Source: JAGNZR01 sp051646055 (GTDB lineage: Bacteria; Fusobacteriota; Fusobacteriia; Fusobacteriales; Fusobacteriaceae). From it: a stretch of 64,000 bases of DNA. The notes beneath the pieces were generated by a model. That model searched no databases and was not told where the DNA came from. It saw only the letters and a list, made by a program, of their open reading frames with translations. Each line of letters begins with the position of its first letter. The stretch's first letter is position 1. The translations under genes and the position numbers were made by a program. Shown piece after piece: positions 8,195 to 17,252 of the stretch. The stretch lies in contig JBOFCM010000189.1 of NCBI GenBank assembly GCA_051646055.1, positions 1-64,000 on the forward strand. The letters run 5' to 3'.

Positions 8195-8890
8195 ATGGAA
8201 AAAGAGATTCCACAACATCTTGCAATAATAATGGATGGAAATGGGAGATGGGCAAAAAAAAGGTTTCTTCCGAGAACTGTAGGGCATAATGAAGGGGCTA
8301 AGACTCTTAGAAAAATTTTGACCCATTCTCAAAAACTTGGAATAAAATATCTTACAGTATATGCCTTTTCCACTGAAAATTGGAAAAGAGCAGAGGAAGA
8401 GGTAGGAGCCCTTATGGCTCTTTTTAAAAAATATCTTCAAAGTGAAGAGAAAGAATTTATGAAAAATAATGTAAGATTTATAGTTTCAGGAAGAAGAGAA
8501 GGAATAAATTCGGAACTTTTGGAGGCGATAGATAGAGTAGAGAAAAATACAGCTAAAAACAGTGGTATAACTCTCAATCTGGCATTCAATTACGGAGGAA
8601 GAGCTGAAATAATAGATGCTATAAATAAAATAATAGAAACAGGAGAAAAAAATATAACTGAAGAAAGTTTTAGAAAGTATCTCTATAATGATATTCCGGA
8701 TCCGGAACTGCTCATAAGAACTAGCGGTGAAATAAGAATTTCAAACTTTCTTCTTTGGCAGATAGCTTACTCTGAAATATATATAACAGAAAAATTTTGG
8801 CCTGATTTTAATGAGAAGGATTTAGAGACAGCTATTGAAAGCTATAGAATGAGAGAGAGAAGATTTGGAGGAGTTGTAGATGTTAAATAG
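8195..8890 (+). CDS. uppS: Undecaprenyl diphosphate synthase (cis-prenyltransferase)
   Basis: A 231-residue cis-prenyltransferase that extends farnesyl-PP with eight isopentenyl-PP units to make the undecaprenyl-PP carrier for peptidoglycan and LPS sugars. Signature motifs: HLAIIMDGNGRWAKKR (catalytic Asp14), LTVYAFSTENWKR, LNLAFNYGGRAEI, and RTSGEIRISNFLLWQ followed by the C-terminal AYSEIYIT and FWPDF. RTSGE is followed by I rather than the common Q, a minor variation. The start is ATG 8195 with AGGAGGG upstream. Its 3' end overlaps cdsA by 11 bases. The uppS-cdsA-dxr-rseP order is a widely conserved bacterial cluster. Confidence 0.95.
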   Translation: MEKEIPQHLAIIMDGNGRWAKKRFLPRTVGHNEGAKTLRKILTHSQKLGIKYLTVYAFSTENWKRAEEEVGALMALFKKYLQSEEKEFMKNNVRFIVSGRREGINSELLEAIDRVEKNTAKNSGITLNLAFNYGGRAEIIDAINKIIETGEKNITEESFRKYLYNDIPDPELLIRTSGEIRISNFLLWQIAYSEIYITEKFWPDFNEKDLETAIESYRMRERRFGGVVDVK

Positions 8891-9704
8891 AATACTGATA
8901 GCCCTGCTGGGAATTCCTGCTCTGGCATATATATATTATACTGGAGGCATATTTCTGCTGATTTTTACAAATGTAATAGTGGGAATAGCACTATATGAAT
9001 TTTATAATATGGCTATTTTATCAGGTAAAAAATGTTATAAGATTTTTGGAATTTTATCCGGACTGGGTATAGTTAACTATACCTATTATAAGGATGCTAT
9101 GGGATTGTCCTATGATAGTTTTCAACTTCTTGTACCTTTGACTTTGATGCTTATGGTATATAGAGTGTTGAGAAATAGAGTTGAAAATTCGAGTTTAGAG
9201 ATTGGGGTAACTATTTTAGGGATAATATATATAGCTATATTCTTCTCGAATATACTTCTTATTTCAGCCCTTCCAAATGGTGGAAAGTGGCTGCTTGCAC
9301 TTCAGGTATTAGTTTGGGTATGTGACAGTTTTGCCTATTTTACAGGACTCAATCTGGGAAGGAAAATTTTTAAAAATGGCTTCAGTCAAATAAGTCCCAA
9401 AAAATCTATAGAGGGTGCTTTGGGAGGTGTATTTTTCACAGTTGTTGCACTTTACCTTATTGAAAAATATTTTTCTCTTTTTGAAAATGGAGTTTCTCCT
9501 CTTATGATAGTTCTTCTTGGAATAACTTTGAGTATATTTATTCAAGTTGGAGATTTAGTAGAGTCAATGTTCAAAAGGGAGTTTAAGATAAAAGATTCGG
9601 GGAAAATATTGGGAGAGCATGGAGGAATTTTAGACAGATTTGACAGTCTAATTTTTGTTCTTCCAGTGGCATATATATTTATCTCTCAGCTGATAGGAAG
9701 ATAA
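8880..9704 (+). CDS. cdsA: Phosphatidate cytidylyltransferase (CDP-diglyceride synthase)
   Basis: A 274-residue polytopic membrane enzyme that converts phosphatidate and CTP to CDP-diacylglycerol. The C-terminal CDS signature is complete: S-M-F-K-R-x4-K-D-S-G-K-I-L-G-E-H-G-G-I-L-D-R-F-D near residues 227-252. The preceding SPKKSIEGALGG motif is also characteristic. About seven to eight hydrophobic segments are visible. It starts inside the end of uppS (overlap 11 bases), implying translational coupling. With pgpA at 3 kb it makes up two steps of phosphatidylglycerol synthesis. A strong terminator hairpin follows. Confidence 0.95.
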   Translation: MLNRILIALLGIPALAYIYYTGGIFLLIFTNVIVGIALYEFYNMAILSGKKCYKIFGILSGLGIVNYTYYKDAMGLSYDSFQLLVPLTLMLMVYRVLRNRVENSSLEIGVTILGIIYIAIFFSNILLISALPNGGKWLLALQVLVWVCDSFAYFTGLNLGRKIFKNGFSQISPKKSIEGALGGVFFTVVALYLIEKYFSLFENGVSPLMIVLLGITLSIFIQVGDLVESMFKREFKIKDSGKILGEHGGILDRFDSLIFVLPVAYIFISQLIGR

Positions 9705-9736
9705 GAATATAGGATTGCATATCAAAACATATAGCT

Positions 9737-9767
9737 AAAGAGGATAAGTCACTTTATCCTCTTTTTT
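9737..9767 (+). terminator. Strong hairpin terminator just upstream of dxr
   Basis: The arms 9737-9747 and 9754-9764 are perfect 11-base complements with a 6-base loop and a T tract. The dxr ribosome binding site follows directly and its ATG is 15 bases downstream, so dxr must be read through this hairpin or start from a promoter inside or upstream of it. Confidence 0.85.
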
Positions 9768-9781
9768 AAAAGGAGAAAATA

Positions 9782-10936
9782 ATGAAGAAAATATCGATAT
9801 TGGGATCAACAGGAAGTATAGGTCTCAGTGCTCTAGAGGTTATAAGAGGCGCAAGAGATAAATTTGAAATAGTAGCTCTTACAGGGCACAGTAATCATAA
9901 TCTTTTATGCCAACAGATAAAAGAGTTTAATCCTAAATATGTTTCGGTGGGGACACTGGAAGGGCTAGAAAAAATAAAAGAGAACTATCCTAAACTAGAT
10001 GTATACTTCGGAGATGAAGGGCTAGAAAAAATAGGTGGGCTTCATGAACATGATATACTTCTTACGGCTGTAAGTGGAGCGGTAGGGATAGATGCCACAA
10101 TAGCAGCGATAAAGAACTCCAAGAGAATAGCACTGGCAAATAAAGAGACTATGGTCGCAGCAGGAGATTATATAAACAAACTTCTCAAAGATTATCCAAA
10201 AGCCGAAATAATTCCAGTGGACAGTGAGCACTCGGCTCTATTTCAATCCATGCTGGGAGGAAAAAGAAGCGAGGTTGAAAAACTTATAATAACAGCCAGT
10301 GGTGGAACCTTCAGAGGAAAAAAAAGAGATGAGCTGAAGGGTGTGAGTGTGGATCAGGCTTTGAAACATCCCAATTGGTCCATGGGAAAAAAAATTACAA
10401 TAGATTCTTCTACTCTTGTAAATAAAGGTCTTGAAATAATAGAAGCTCATCAGCTTTTTGGGGTAGATTATGAGAATATAGAGGTTGTTATCCATCCAGA
10501 AAGTATAATTCATTCTTTAGTGCAGTTCAAGGATAGCAGTATAATAGCCCAGATGGGGGTTCCTGATATGAAGCTTCCCATACAGTATGCTTTTACATAT
10601 CCTGACAGAATAGAAAACTCGGTTTTAAAAAAATTAGATTTTAAAAAATTGACAACTCTTAACTTTCAGGAGCCTGATAATGAAACATTCAAGGGGATAG
10701 AACTGGCTTTCAGAGCTGGAAAGGCGGGGGGGACCATGCCGGCAGTTTTCAATGCAGCCAATGAAATTGCTGTGGATATGTTTCTCAAAGGTGAGATAAA
10801 ATTTTTGGAAATATATGATATAATAGAATGGGCTATGGACAATCACAGAGTTGAATCAGCCCATGAGTTAGAAATTATAAAAAAAGCTGACAGAGATACA
10901 AGAGAGAGAGTTAAGGAGAGAAAATGGGAAAAATAA
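9782..10936 (+). CDS. dxr: 1-deoxy-D-xylulose 5-phosphate reductoisomerase
   Basis: A 384-residue enzyme (IspC) that converts DXP to MEP with NADPH, the first committed step of the non-mevalonate isoprenoid pathway; its product line feeds UppS. Visible motifs: the Rossmann loop ILGSTGSIG at residues 5-13, ANKETMVAAG, the metal/substrate site VDSEHSALFQ, TASGGTFRG, and HPNWSMGKKITIDSSTLVN followed by KGLEIIEAHQLF. The length is normal. The start is ATG 9782 with AAAAGGAG immediately after the terminator T tract. The stop overlaps tmk by 13 bases. Confidence 0.96.
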   Translation: MKKISILGSTGSIGLSALEVIRGARDKFEIVALTGHSNHNLLCQQIKEFNPKYVSVGTLEGLEKIKENYPKLDVYFGDEGLEKIGGLHEHDILLTAVSGAVGIDATIAAIKNSKRIALANKETMVAAGDYINKLLKDYPKAEIIPVDSEHSALFQSMLGGKRSEVEKLIITASGGTFRGKKRDELKGVSVDQALKHPNWSMGKKITIDSSTLVNKGLEIIEAHQLFGVDYENIEVVIHPESIIHSLVQFKDSSIIAQMGVPDMKLPIQYAFTYPDRIENSVLKKLDFKKLTTLNFQEPDNETFKGIELAFRAGKAGGTMPAVFNAANEIAVDMFLKGEIKFLEIYDIIEWAMDNHRVESAHELEIIKKADRDTRERVKERKWEK

Positions 10937-11595
10937 TAGTTATAGAGGGAACAGATTCCAGCGGAAAACAGACTCAAAGTGAAATTTTGTATGAAAAAAT
11001 AAAAGAAACCGGTATAGAGGTGAAAAAAATATCCTTTCCAAATTATAGTAGTCCGGCATGTGAACCGGTAAAAATGTATCTGGCGGGAGAGTTTGGAAAA
11101 GAACCTGGGAAAATAAACCCTTATCCCATATCGACTATGTATGCTATAGACAGATATGCTTCATACAAGACTTCGTGGGGGGAGTTTTATGAGAAAGGAG
11201 GAATAATAATCACCGATAGATATACTACATCCAATATGGTTCATCAGGCTTCAAAGCTAGATGAGGCTGAGGAAAAAAGACAATATCTTCAATGGTTAGA
11301 GGATTTTGAATACAGTAAAATAGGAATACCAAAACCTGATTTGGTAATATTTTTAAATATGCCAACCGAGTTTGCCCTAAAACTTATGGCGGAAAGAAAG
11401 AATAAGATTACAGGGGAAGAGACAAAAGACATACATGAATCTGATGCCGAATATCTTAAAAAATCTCATGCTACAGCATGTGAAGTATCGAAAATTCAAG
11501 GTTGGAAGGAAATTATGTGTGTAGATGGAGAGAGGATAAAAACAATAGAAGAGATAGCCAGTGAGATAATGGATCAAGTCAAAAATATAATTTAG
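10924..11595 (+). CDS. tmk: Thymidylate kinase
   Basis: A 223-residue P-loop kinase that phosphorylates dTMP to dTDP. It opens with MGKIIVIEGTDSSGKQTQSE, where GTDSSGKQT is the Walker A loop, followed by the DRYTTSNMVHQ motif (DR-Y of the dTMP site) and PDLVIFLNMPTEFAL. The P-loop with -SSGKQTQ- and the long insertion between them put it in the TMK subgroup common in Fusobacteria and clostridia rather than the GxDGxGK(S/T)T E. coli type. Its start lies 13 bases inside dxr, so it is translationally coupled. Confidence 0.88.
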   Translation: MGKIIVIEGTDSSGKQTQSEILYEKIKETGIEVKKISFPNYSSPACEPVKMYLAGEFGKEPGKINPYPISTMYAIDRYASYKTSWGEFYEKGGIIITDRYTTSNMVHQASKLDEAEEKRQYLQWLEDFEYSKIGIPKPDLVIFLNMPTEFALKLMAERKNKITGEETKDIHESDAEYLKKSHATACEVSKIQGWKEIMCVDGERIKTIEEIASEIMDQVKNII

Positions 11596-11608
11596 GAGGA
11601 AGGAAAGA

Positions 11609-12640
11609 GTGGAAGTTTTAGTAGCACTCCTGGTACTGGGAGTTATAATTTTAGTACATGAATTAGGTCACTTTCTGGCTGCAAAATTTTTTGGCATGCC
11701 TGTAACTGAATTTGCGATAGGTATGGGGCCAGATGTATACTCTTATCAGGGAGATGATACAAGATATTCCTTTAGAGCCATACCTATGGGTGGTTTTGTA
11801 AATATAGCTGGGATGGAGATAGACAGCAAGGAAGAGGATGGATTTAATAGTAAACCTGCATATCAGAGATTTATAGTTCTTTTTGCAGGGGTATTTATGA
11901 ATTTTATTCTTGCCTATCTTCTAATATTTACAATACTAGTTTTTAACGGGAAGGGAGTTCAGAGTGAAAAACCTCTTATAGGAGATATTGTAAAAAATGT
12001 TCGGGCTGAAAAAGTTTTACAGAAGAACGATATGATATTGTCTATAAATGATAATAGAATAGAAAAATGGCAGGATATAAGTGAAGTCTTAAAAAAATTC
12101 AATGAAAAAAATCAAGAAAGTACAGTGGCTATTCTTCTAGAAAGAGGTGGAGAACAAAAAACTGTTCAAGCGGAACTTACTTATGACGAGGAAGGAAAAA
12201 GATATTTTCTAGGGATAATGCCAGAGATAAAAGTTGAAAAATATAGTTTTCAAGAAATATTTCCAGATTCTGGGAAAGTTTTCGGGAAAATATTTGGACA
12301 GACTTTCGATGGTTTTAAACAGTTATTTTCCGGTAAAGTGAAAAAAGAGGAGATAAGTGGTCCTTTAGGAATAATTAAAGTGGTTGGAGATGCAAGTCGA
12401 GGTGGATTCACTGTACTTCTTTGGCTTACTGTGATGCTATCTATAAATGTAGGAATATTCAATCTTCTTCCTTTTCCTGCTTTAGATGGTGGACGAATCA
12501 TCTTTGTACTCTTGGAACTCATAGGTGTAAAAGTAGATAAAAAATTGGAAGAAAAAGTTCATATGGCAGGGATGATAATCCTTATCGGATTTATTGTCTA
12601 TATAACTGGAAATGATATCTTTAATATGGTTAAGAGGTAG
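11609..12640 (+). CDS. rseP: Site-2 intramembrane zinc metalloprotease RseP
   Basis: A 343-residue M50 site-2 protease in the inner membrane. The zinc site HELGH is at residues 17-21 in the first membrane segment. A PDZ-like domain occupies roughly residues 105-190, and the second metal motif appears as FNLLPFPALDGGRI in a C-terminal membrane segment. It is shorter than the 450-residue E. coli form, fitting one PDZ domain. The family cleaves anti-sigma factors or signal-peptide remnants; no sigma-E/RseA pair is visible here. The start is GTG 11609 with AGGAGGAAGG upstream, 13 bases after tmk. Confidence 0.92.
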   Translation: MEVLVALLVLGVIILVHELGHFLAAKFFGMPVTEFAIGMGPDVYSYQGDDTRYSFRAIPMGGFVNIAGMEIDSKEEDGFNSKPAYQRFIVLFAGVFMNFILAYLLIFTILVFNGKGVQSEKPLIGDIVKNVRAEKVLQKNDMILSINDNRIEKWQDISEVLKKFNEKNQESTVAILLERGGEQKTVQAELTYDEEGKRYFLGIMPEIKVEKYSFQEIFPDSGKVFGKIFGQTFDGFKQLFSGKVKKEEISGPLGIIKVVGDASRGGFTVLLWLTVMLSINVGIFNLLPFPALDGGRIIFVLLELIGVKVDKKLEEKVHMAGMIILIGFIVYITGNDIFNMVKR

Positions 12641-12650
12641 GTGATAGGAA

Positions 12651-13361
12651 TTGATATTTCAGAGATTAGGTCTTTTAATAGGGGATGAAAATTTAGAAAA
12701 ACTCAAAAATTCTCATATTTTAGTTTTTGGATTGGGAGGAGTAGGAGGATTTACAGTGGAGGCCCTTGTCCGTGCAGGAATAGGTGAACTTACTGTGGTA
12801 GATTTTGATACTGTGGATATCACCAATCTTAACAGACAGATTATAGCGGTTCAGAGCAGTGTGGGAAAATCTAAAGCGGAACTTATAAAAGAGAGAGCAC
12901 TTTCAATAAATCCCGAGGTAAAAATCAACGCTTTTCAGGAAAAGTTTTCTCAGGAAACGGAGCATCTTTTTTTTGATGAAGAGAAAAAATATACCTATGT
13001 GGTGGATGCTATTGATCTTGTGACTCATAAACTGAAAATTATAGAGCTATGTAAAAAACATGGTTTTCCTGTGATTTCGTCAATGGGAACAGGAAACAAA
13101 TTAAATCCTACAATGTTAGAAGTTGCAGACATATCGAAAACATCTGTATGTCCTCTAGCAAGAGTTATGAGAAAAGAGCTTAAAGATAGGAGAATTACTA
13201 AAGTCAAAGTGATTTTTTCCAAAGAGGAGCCTAGAAAACCAGAAAACAAAAGTGAAAGCAGAGAAAAAAGAGTAAATGTGGGAAGTGTATCCTTTGTCCC
13301 ATCAGTAGCAGGATTGATAATTGCTAGCGAGGTAGTAAAGGATATATGTGGCATCAGATAG
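12651..13361 (+). CDS. tcdA: tRNA threonylcarbamoyladenosine dehydratase, ThiF/E1-like
   Basis: A 236-residue ThiF/MoeB-superfamily enzyme. The N-terminus FQRLGLLIGDENLEKLKNS and the nucleotide loop VFGLGGVGG (residues 25-33) with DFDTVDITNLNRQ are diagnostic of the TcdA/YgdL branch, as is VCPLARVMRKELK. TcdA uses ATP to cyclise t6A37 in ANN-decoding tRNAs to ct6A. The C-terminal region is hydrophobic as in other family members. The start is TTG 12651 with AGAGGTAGG at 12634-12642; no in-frame ATG is available nearby. It is the last gene of the unit, ending 9 bases before a bidirectional terminator. Confidence 0.88.
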   Translation: MIFQRLGLLIGDENLEKLKNSHILVFGLGGVGGFTVEALVRAGIGELTVVDFDTVDITNLNRQIIAVQSSVGKSKAELIKERALSINPEVKINAFQEKFSQETEHLFFDEEKKYTYVVDAIDLVTHKLKIIELCKKHGFPVISSMGTGNKLNPTMLEVADISKTSVCPLARVMRKELKDRRITKVKVIFSKEEPRKPENKSESREKRVNVGSVSFVPSVAGLIIASEVVKDICGIR

Positions 13362-13370
13362 GGCGAAAAT

Positions 13371-13409
13371 AAAAAGATAGGGATTTCATATTGAAATCCC
13401 TATCTTTTT
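13371..13409. terminator. Bidirectional terminator between tcdA and the SIMPL gene
   Basis: The arms 13371-13388 and 13392-13409 are perfect 18-base complements with a 3-base loop. The A tract on the left and T tract on the right let it work on both strands, as expected between convergent genes. Confidence 0.93.
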
Positions 13410-13421
13410 TATATCTGATTT

Positions 13422-14105
13422 TTATTTTTCCATGTTGAATACGGCTCGTACGTTTACAATGAAATCCAGTGATTGGGGAGTATAAATCTCCATGCTCCCT
13501 TTCATAGCTACAGCATCCATACTGTAAGGAGCATTTCTCCTAACAGGGAAATAATCGTAGTTAAGCTCTTTGGGAGAAACCGATTTAAAACCAGCTTCTT
13601 TTGCCAATTTAAGAGCTTTAGAGTAAGCATCTTTATAGGCTAGAATCATAGCCTTGTTTTGGCTGTCTTCCTCTTTGCTGGAGTAGAAAAGAATATTATT
13701 GACACTGTTAACCCCAGCTTTTTCAAAAGCTGTAATAAATTTAGCGACTTGGGTAATATCATCAACTGTAACCAAAAAGCCGTTCCGAACTTCATAAGTA
13801 TAAGTGGGAATATTATTTTGGTCAAATTGCGGGACTTTATTTATTGAGTATTCTGTAGTTTTAATGTTTTCTTTTTTTATTTTCAGAGAATCTACGGTTT
13901 GCTTGACTCTGTCCATAATAATTTTATTGTCATCGCTTATGGTTGAAAGTTCTTTTCCGTTTGTAATAACTTGAAAGAGAATTTCAGCTCTATCAGGTTC
14001 TAATTTAATATTGCCCTTCCCTTGTAATGCAACTGTGGGAAGATTTTCCTGAGAAAAAAGCGTAAAAGAAAAAATTATAGACATAAAAATAATAAGTTTT
14101 TTCAT
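13422..14105 (-). CDS. SIMPL-domain (DUF541) exported protein
   Basis: A 227-residue protein with an N-terminal signal peptide (MKKLIIFMSIIFSFTLFSQ) and a SIMPL domain over most of the rest: VALQGKGNIKLEPDRAEI, then a Lys/Ile-rich middle (IKTTEYSI...) and the late motif NKAMILAYKDAYSKALKLA. SIMPL proteins are periplasmic or outer-membrane-associated and form ring-like assemblies; their biochemical role is poorly defined. The gene lies 26 bases downstream of the Na/Pi cotransporter-like gene on the same strand and is probably co-transcribed. The start is ATG at 14105 with AGGAGG upstream. Confidence 0.88.
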   Translation of the reverse strand: MKKLIIFMSIIFSFTLFSQENLPTVALQGKGNIKLEPDRAEILFQVITNGKELSTISDDNKIIMDRVKQTVDSLKIKKENIKTTEYSINKVPQFDQNNIPTYTYEVRNGFLVTVDDITQVAKFITAFEKAGVNSVNNILFYSSKEEDSQNKAMILAYKDAYSKALKLAKEAGFKSVSPKELNYDYFPVRRNAPYSMDAVAMKGSMEIYTPQSLDFIVNVRAVFNMEK

Positions 14106-14131
14106 AGAACCTCCTAATAATTTTAAGAATA

Positions 14132-15778
14132 TTAAACTATTTTAATGAAAGTCTCAATAATTGCATATAGATGCTCTTTAATTCTTCTATAATTGTTTAG
14201 CATGTCCATATAACCTGTACTCAAGTTTGCATCAGCATTTTCACCGATATTTGAAAGGTGTGCGAATCTCGCTTTTTTGTATTCGCCCTTGATATTATTA
14301 CATTTTTTCAGAGCTGTGATAAAAAGGTCTTTATTTCCAGTTTCATAGGCTCTGTTTACATCCTGGAAAATTTCTTCTATATTATTATGAAGCTTGATTA
14401 TTGTAGATTTTCTCATATCATCGAGATAAATATCGTTGTTAATAAGTCTACTTGCTGATTTGGCTATTCTTAAAATATAGTCACTTATTGTTTCATACTC
14501 GTTACAGATAATGAGGTTTTGTCTAGTTTCTTCAACTTCGTTTTCATCTAATCCTTTATGCATGATTATAAAGTTGGCATCATTGATCTCTTTTTCGTAG
14601 AGGTCAAGTTTCTCCTCAGACTTTATTATAAAATCAACGTTAGAATCAAGTTTTTCTCTGTCTTTATAGATTTCATTCATCTTACCGAATATTTCAGAGA
14701 TATGAGTACCCATAGAAAGTATCTCAGTTTTTGTCTGTCCCATAACAACACTTGGGATATCGGCCATCATAGGATCTAGATGAGTAACTCTATTTTGTGT
14801 ACTAGGAATAGCGTCGTCTTTTACTATTTTCATCAGTAATTTATCAAGTATTCCAATAAAAGGTATGAAGAATATAACATTGACAACGTTGAACATAGTG
14901 TGGGCAATAGCTATAGACTTAGTAATGTTTTCTACTGGATTTGAAATCTTGCTTAAAACTACCAGATAGATGGAAAATACAGGTAGAATCCAACAAACCC
15001 CAAGAATATTTACTAAACTATGGGCATAAGCTGTTCTTTTTGCATTGGCACTGGCTTTTAGAGATGCAAGAAAAGCTGTAACAGTTGTTCCAACATTTTC
15101 TCCTAGAACAAGAGCAACGGCAGTTTCATAATTGAGAAGTCCCTGAACTGCAAGGGTAATAGTTATTCCTAAAGTTGCTGAGGAAGATTGAACTATCATG
15201 GTCATAAGAGCACCAACGATAGCTGCTTTTATAACTCCTGAAAATTGTACAATTCCATTAGGAGCAGCATCAAATGAATGGAAAGCTGCAATAAATTCTG
15301 GCATAGATCTGACAGGTTTCAGTCCGTCACTCATAACTTCTAGCCCTAAAAAAATAAGTCCTAATCCCATAAACGTAAGGGCTTTGATTTTTGTTTTTTC
15401 ATTGGAAGAGAACATGTAAACAATAGCTGCAATACCAGCCATAGGCAGTCCATATTTACCAATTTTAAGAACAAGAATCCATCCTGTAATAGTTGTACCG
15501 ATATTAGCCCCAAGAATTACTCCTAAAGCCTGCTTTAGAGTAAGAAGTGAAGCGTTTACAAATCCGATGGTCATAACAGTACTTACTGATGATGACTGAA
15601 CAAGAGCTGTAACAAATATACCTACAAATATAGCTGCAAAACGGTTACCTGTAAGCATAGCTAAAATCTTTTTTAATTTTTCTCCAGCTATCTTCTGCAT
15701 TCCATTAGACATATGATTCATTCCGTATAGAAATAACCCCAATCCTCCGATAACTTTGAAAAAAATATCAAAATACAT
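14132..15778 (-). CDS. Na/Pi-cotransporter family protein with PhoU-like C-terminus
   Basis: A 548-residue membrane protein of the Na+/phosphate symporter II family. The N-terminal ~310 residues contain the two inverted QSSS-type repeats of the family: ALVQSSSVSTVMTIGFVNA and TMIVQSSSATLGITI, with LGANIGTTITG and LGENVGTTVTA following each. The C-terminal ~200 residues are helical and PhoU-like (residues about 345-540). Family members import phosphate or act in phosphate balance. AGGAGG lies just upstream of the ATG. A TATAAT on the minus strand at 15825-15830 may be its -10 box, though I found no convincing -35. Confidence 0.9.
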   Translation of the reverse strand: MYFDIFFKVIGGLGLFLYGMNHMSNGMQKIAGEKLKKILAMLTGNRFAAIFVGIFVTALVQSSSVSTVMTIGFVNASLLTLKQALGVILGANIGTTITGWILVLKIGKYGLPMAGIAAIVYMFSSNEKTKIKALTFMGLGLIFLGLEVMSDGLKPVRSMPEFIAAFHSFDAAPNGIVQFSGVIKAAIVGALMTMIVQSSSATLGITITLAVQGLLNYETAVALVLGENVGTTVTAFLASLKASANAKRTAYAHSLVNILGVCWILPVFSIYLVVLSKISNPVENITKSIAIAHTMFNVVNVIFFIPFIGILDKLLMKIVKDDAIPSTQNRVTHLDPMMADIPSVVMGQTKTEILSMGTHISEIFGKMNEIYKDREKLDSNVDFIIKSEEKLDLYEKEINDANFIIMHKGLDENEVEETRQNLIICNEYETISDYILRIAKSASRLINNDIYLDDMRKSTIIKLHNNIEEIFQDVNRAYETGNKDLFITALKKCNNIKGEYKKARFAHLSNIGENADANLSTGYMDMLNNYRRIKEHLYAIIETFIKIV

Positions 15779-15873
15779 AAAAACCTCCTAAAGTTTCATG
15801 GTAAAAAAATATGTTTCACATACAATTATACAGGAAAAACTGAAAAAAATCTCCTTTTTTTTAGAAAAATAAA

Positions 15874-15901
15874 TTTAGATATAGAAAAAAAGGTGTAAAA
15901 T
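15874..15901 (+). promoter_or_regulatory. Likely promoter of the MFS-potABC unit
   Basis: TTTAGA at 15874-15879 and TAAAAT at 15896-15901 with a 16-base spacer lie in the divergent intergenic region, 45 bases before the MFS start codon. Confidence 0.5.
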
Positions 15902-15945
15902 GTGATAAAATTATATATACTAAATAAAATTTTTGAGGAGAGACC

Positions 15946-17223
15946 ATGGGGTTAAAAAATTCAAAAAATAAAAATTTTATAATAGCAGAGGGAATATTTT
16001 CGAATATGCTTACTCTGGGAATACAGTCTTTTTCACTGACAGCTCTTGCAATATATTTTAAATGTTCTCCCTTTTGGCTCTCTTTTATGGCGTCGCTTCC
16101 TGTGGGAACTCAGTTGCTTCAGATTTTTGTGGGGAATTTTTATAAAATTTTTAGAACGAGAAAAAACTCACTCTTAATGAGCAGTCTCTTGGGGAGAATT
16201 CCCTTTCTCTTTCTGCCGCTGGCAGTTTTATTTAGAATAGATAAACCTTTTATATTGGTAGGAGCTATAGTCGTCTATTCCCTGTTCAATTCTTTTACTT
16301 TGGGAATATGGACAGCAGCCATGAGGGACGTAATAGAAAAACAGGAGAGAGGATCTTTTTTTGCGAAGAGGTTTGTTTTTCTCTCTGTTTCAACAATAGG
16401 ATTTTCATATGTAGCTGGTAAAATGCTGAATCTGACCAATGAACAACACGGTATTCTTGCGATTACACTGATAATCGCTGCAAGTTCCCTTGTGAGTATA
16501 CTTTTTTTCTCGTTACAAGAGATACCTGACGTGGGGGAAGAAGTAGGAAGAATAAAAATTTCTTTTCCTTTAAAAAATGAGAACTTTAGAAATTTTCTGA
16601 TATTTTCAGCTTTTTGGAATTTTAGTATAGAGCTTGTAAAACCATATTTTTCCTACTACTCGATAACTGTTTTAAATGTTCCCTATAGTTATTTAGGGTT
16701 TACAGCAGCAATAACAGGGGTAGCTTCAATTTTGACCTATCCAATATTGGGAAAATTAGCAGATAAGTACGGAAATAAAAAAGTGGTGTCTAGAGGAATA
16801 GTTATATCTACCTATGTCATAATGCTTTATATTTTTATGGGGAAAGATAATTATAGGAGTCTTCTTATGATGGATGCTCTAGGAACTTCAGTGGCTTGGG
16901 GAGCCCTTAATTTATGCATGTTTAATCTCCTTCTTGAAGTAGCAGAAGATCCTATAGATTCATATGTGGCTTCATATTTTGTAACTATAGGAGTTTTCGG
17001 GCTTCTTGGGGGAATTGCGGGAGGAGTTATAGGGAATTTTCTTAGAGATAAGTATTTTTTTATAATGGGAGATCGTTATCACGGACTTCAGGGTCTTATA
17101 ATGGTGGCAATATTTTTAAGGCTGTATAGTGCACTTCTTTTAACCAGAGTAACATCTTATGAGAAATCTGTTTATTATGAAGGTGTTCTTCCAGCTTATC
17201 TGAACATATTGAGAAGAAGATAA
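15946..17223 (+). CDS. Major facilitator superfamily transporter, substrate unknown
   Basis: A 425-residue protein with about 12 hydrophobic segments. The loop motif GKLADKYGNKKVVSRG in the middle is the MFS motif A. The N-terminal half (FMASLPVGTQLLQIFVGNF) is typical for poorly characterised MFS proteins of Fusobacteria and clostridia. No substrate-binding motif is recognisable, so I do not assign a substrate. It begins after a 167-base divergent intergenic region with GAGGAG upstream of ATG 15946 and precedes potA by 29 bases, so it may share a transcript with the polyamine importer; whether it also handles polyamines is unknown. Confidence 0.8.
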   Translation: MGLKNSKNKNFIIAEGIFSNMLTLGIQSFSLTALAIYFKCSPFWLSFMASLPVGTQLLQIFVGNFYKIFRTRKNSLLMSSLLGRIPFLFLPLAVLFRIDKPFILVGAIVVYSLFNSFTLGIWTAAMRDVIEKQERGSFFAKRFVFLSVSTIGFSYVAGKMLNLTNEQHGILAITLIIAASSLVSILFFSLQEIPDVGEEVGRIKISFPLKNENFRNFLIFSAFWNFSIELVKPYFSYYSITVLNVPYSYLGFTAAITGVASILTYPILGKLADKYGNKKVVSRGIVISTYVIMLYIFMGKDNYRSLLMMDALGTSVAWGALNLCMFNLLLEVAEDPIDSYVASYFVTIGVFGLLGGIAGGVIGNFLRDKYFFIMGDRYHGLQGLIMVAIFLRLYSALLLTRVTSYEKSVYYEGVLPAYLNILRRR

Positions 17224-17252
17224 AATCAATTTATAGATGGAGGTAAAATTAG

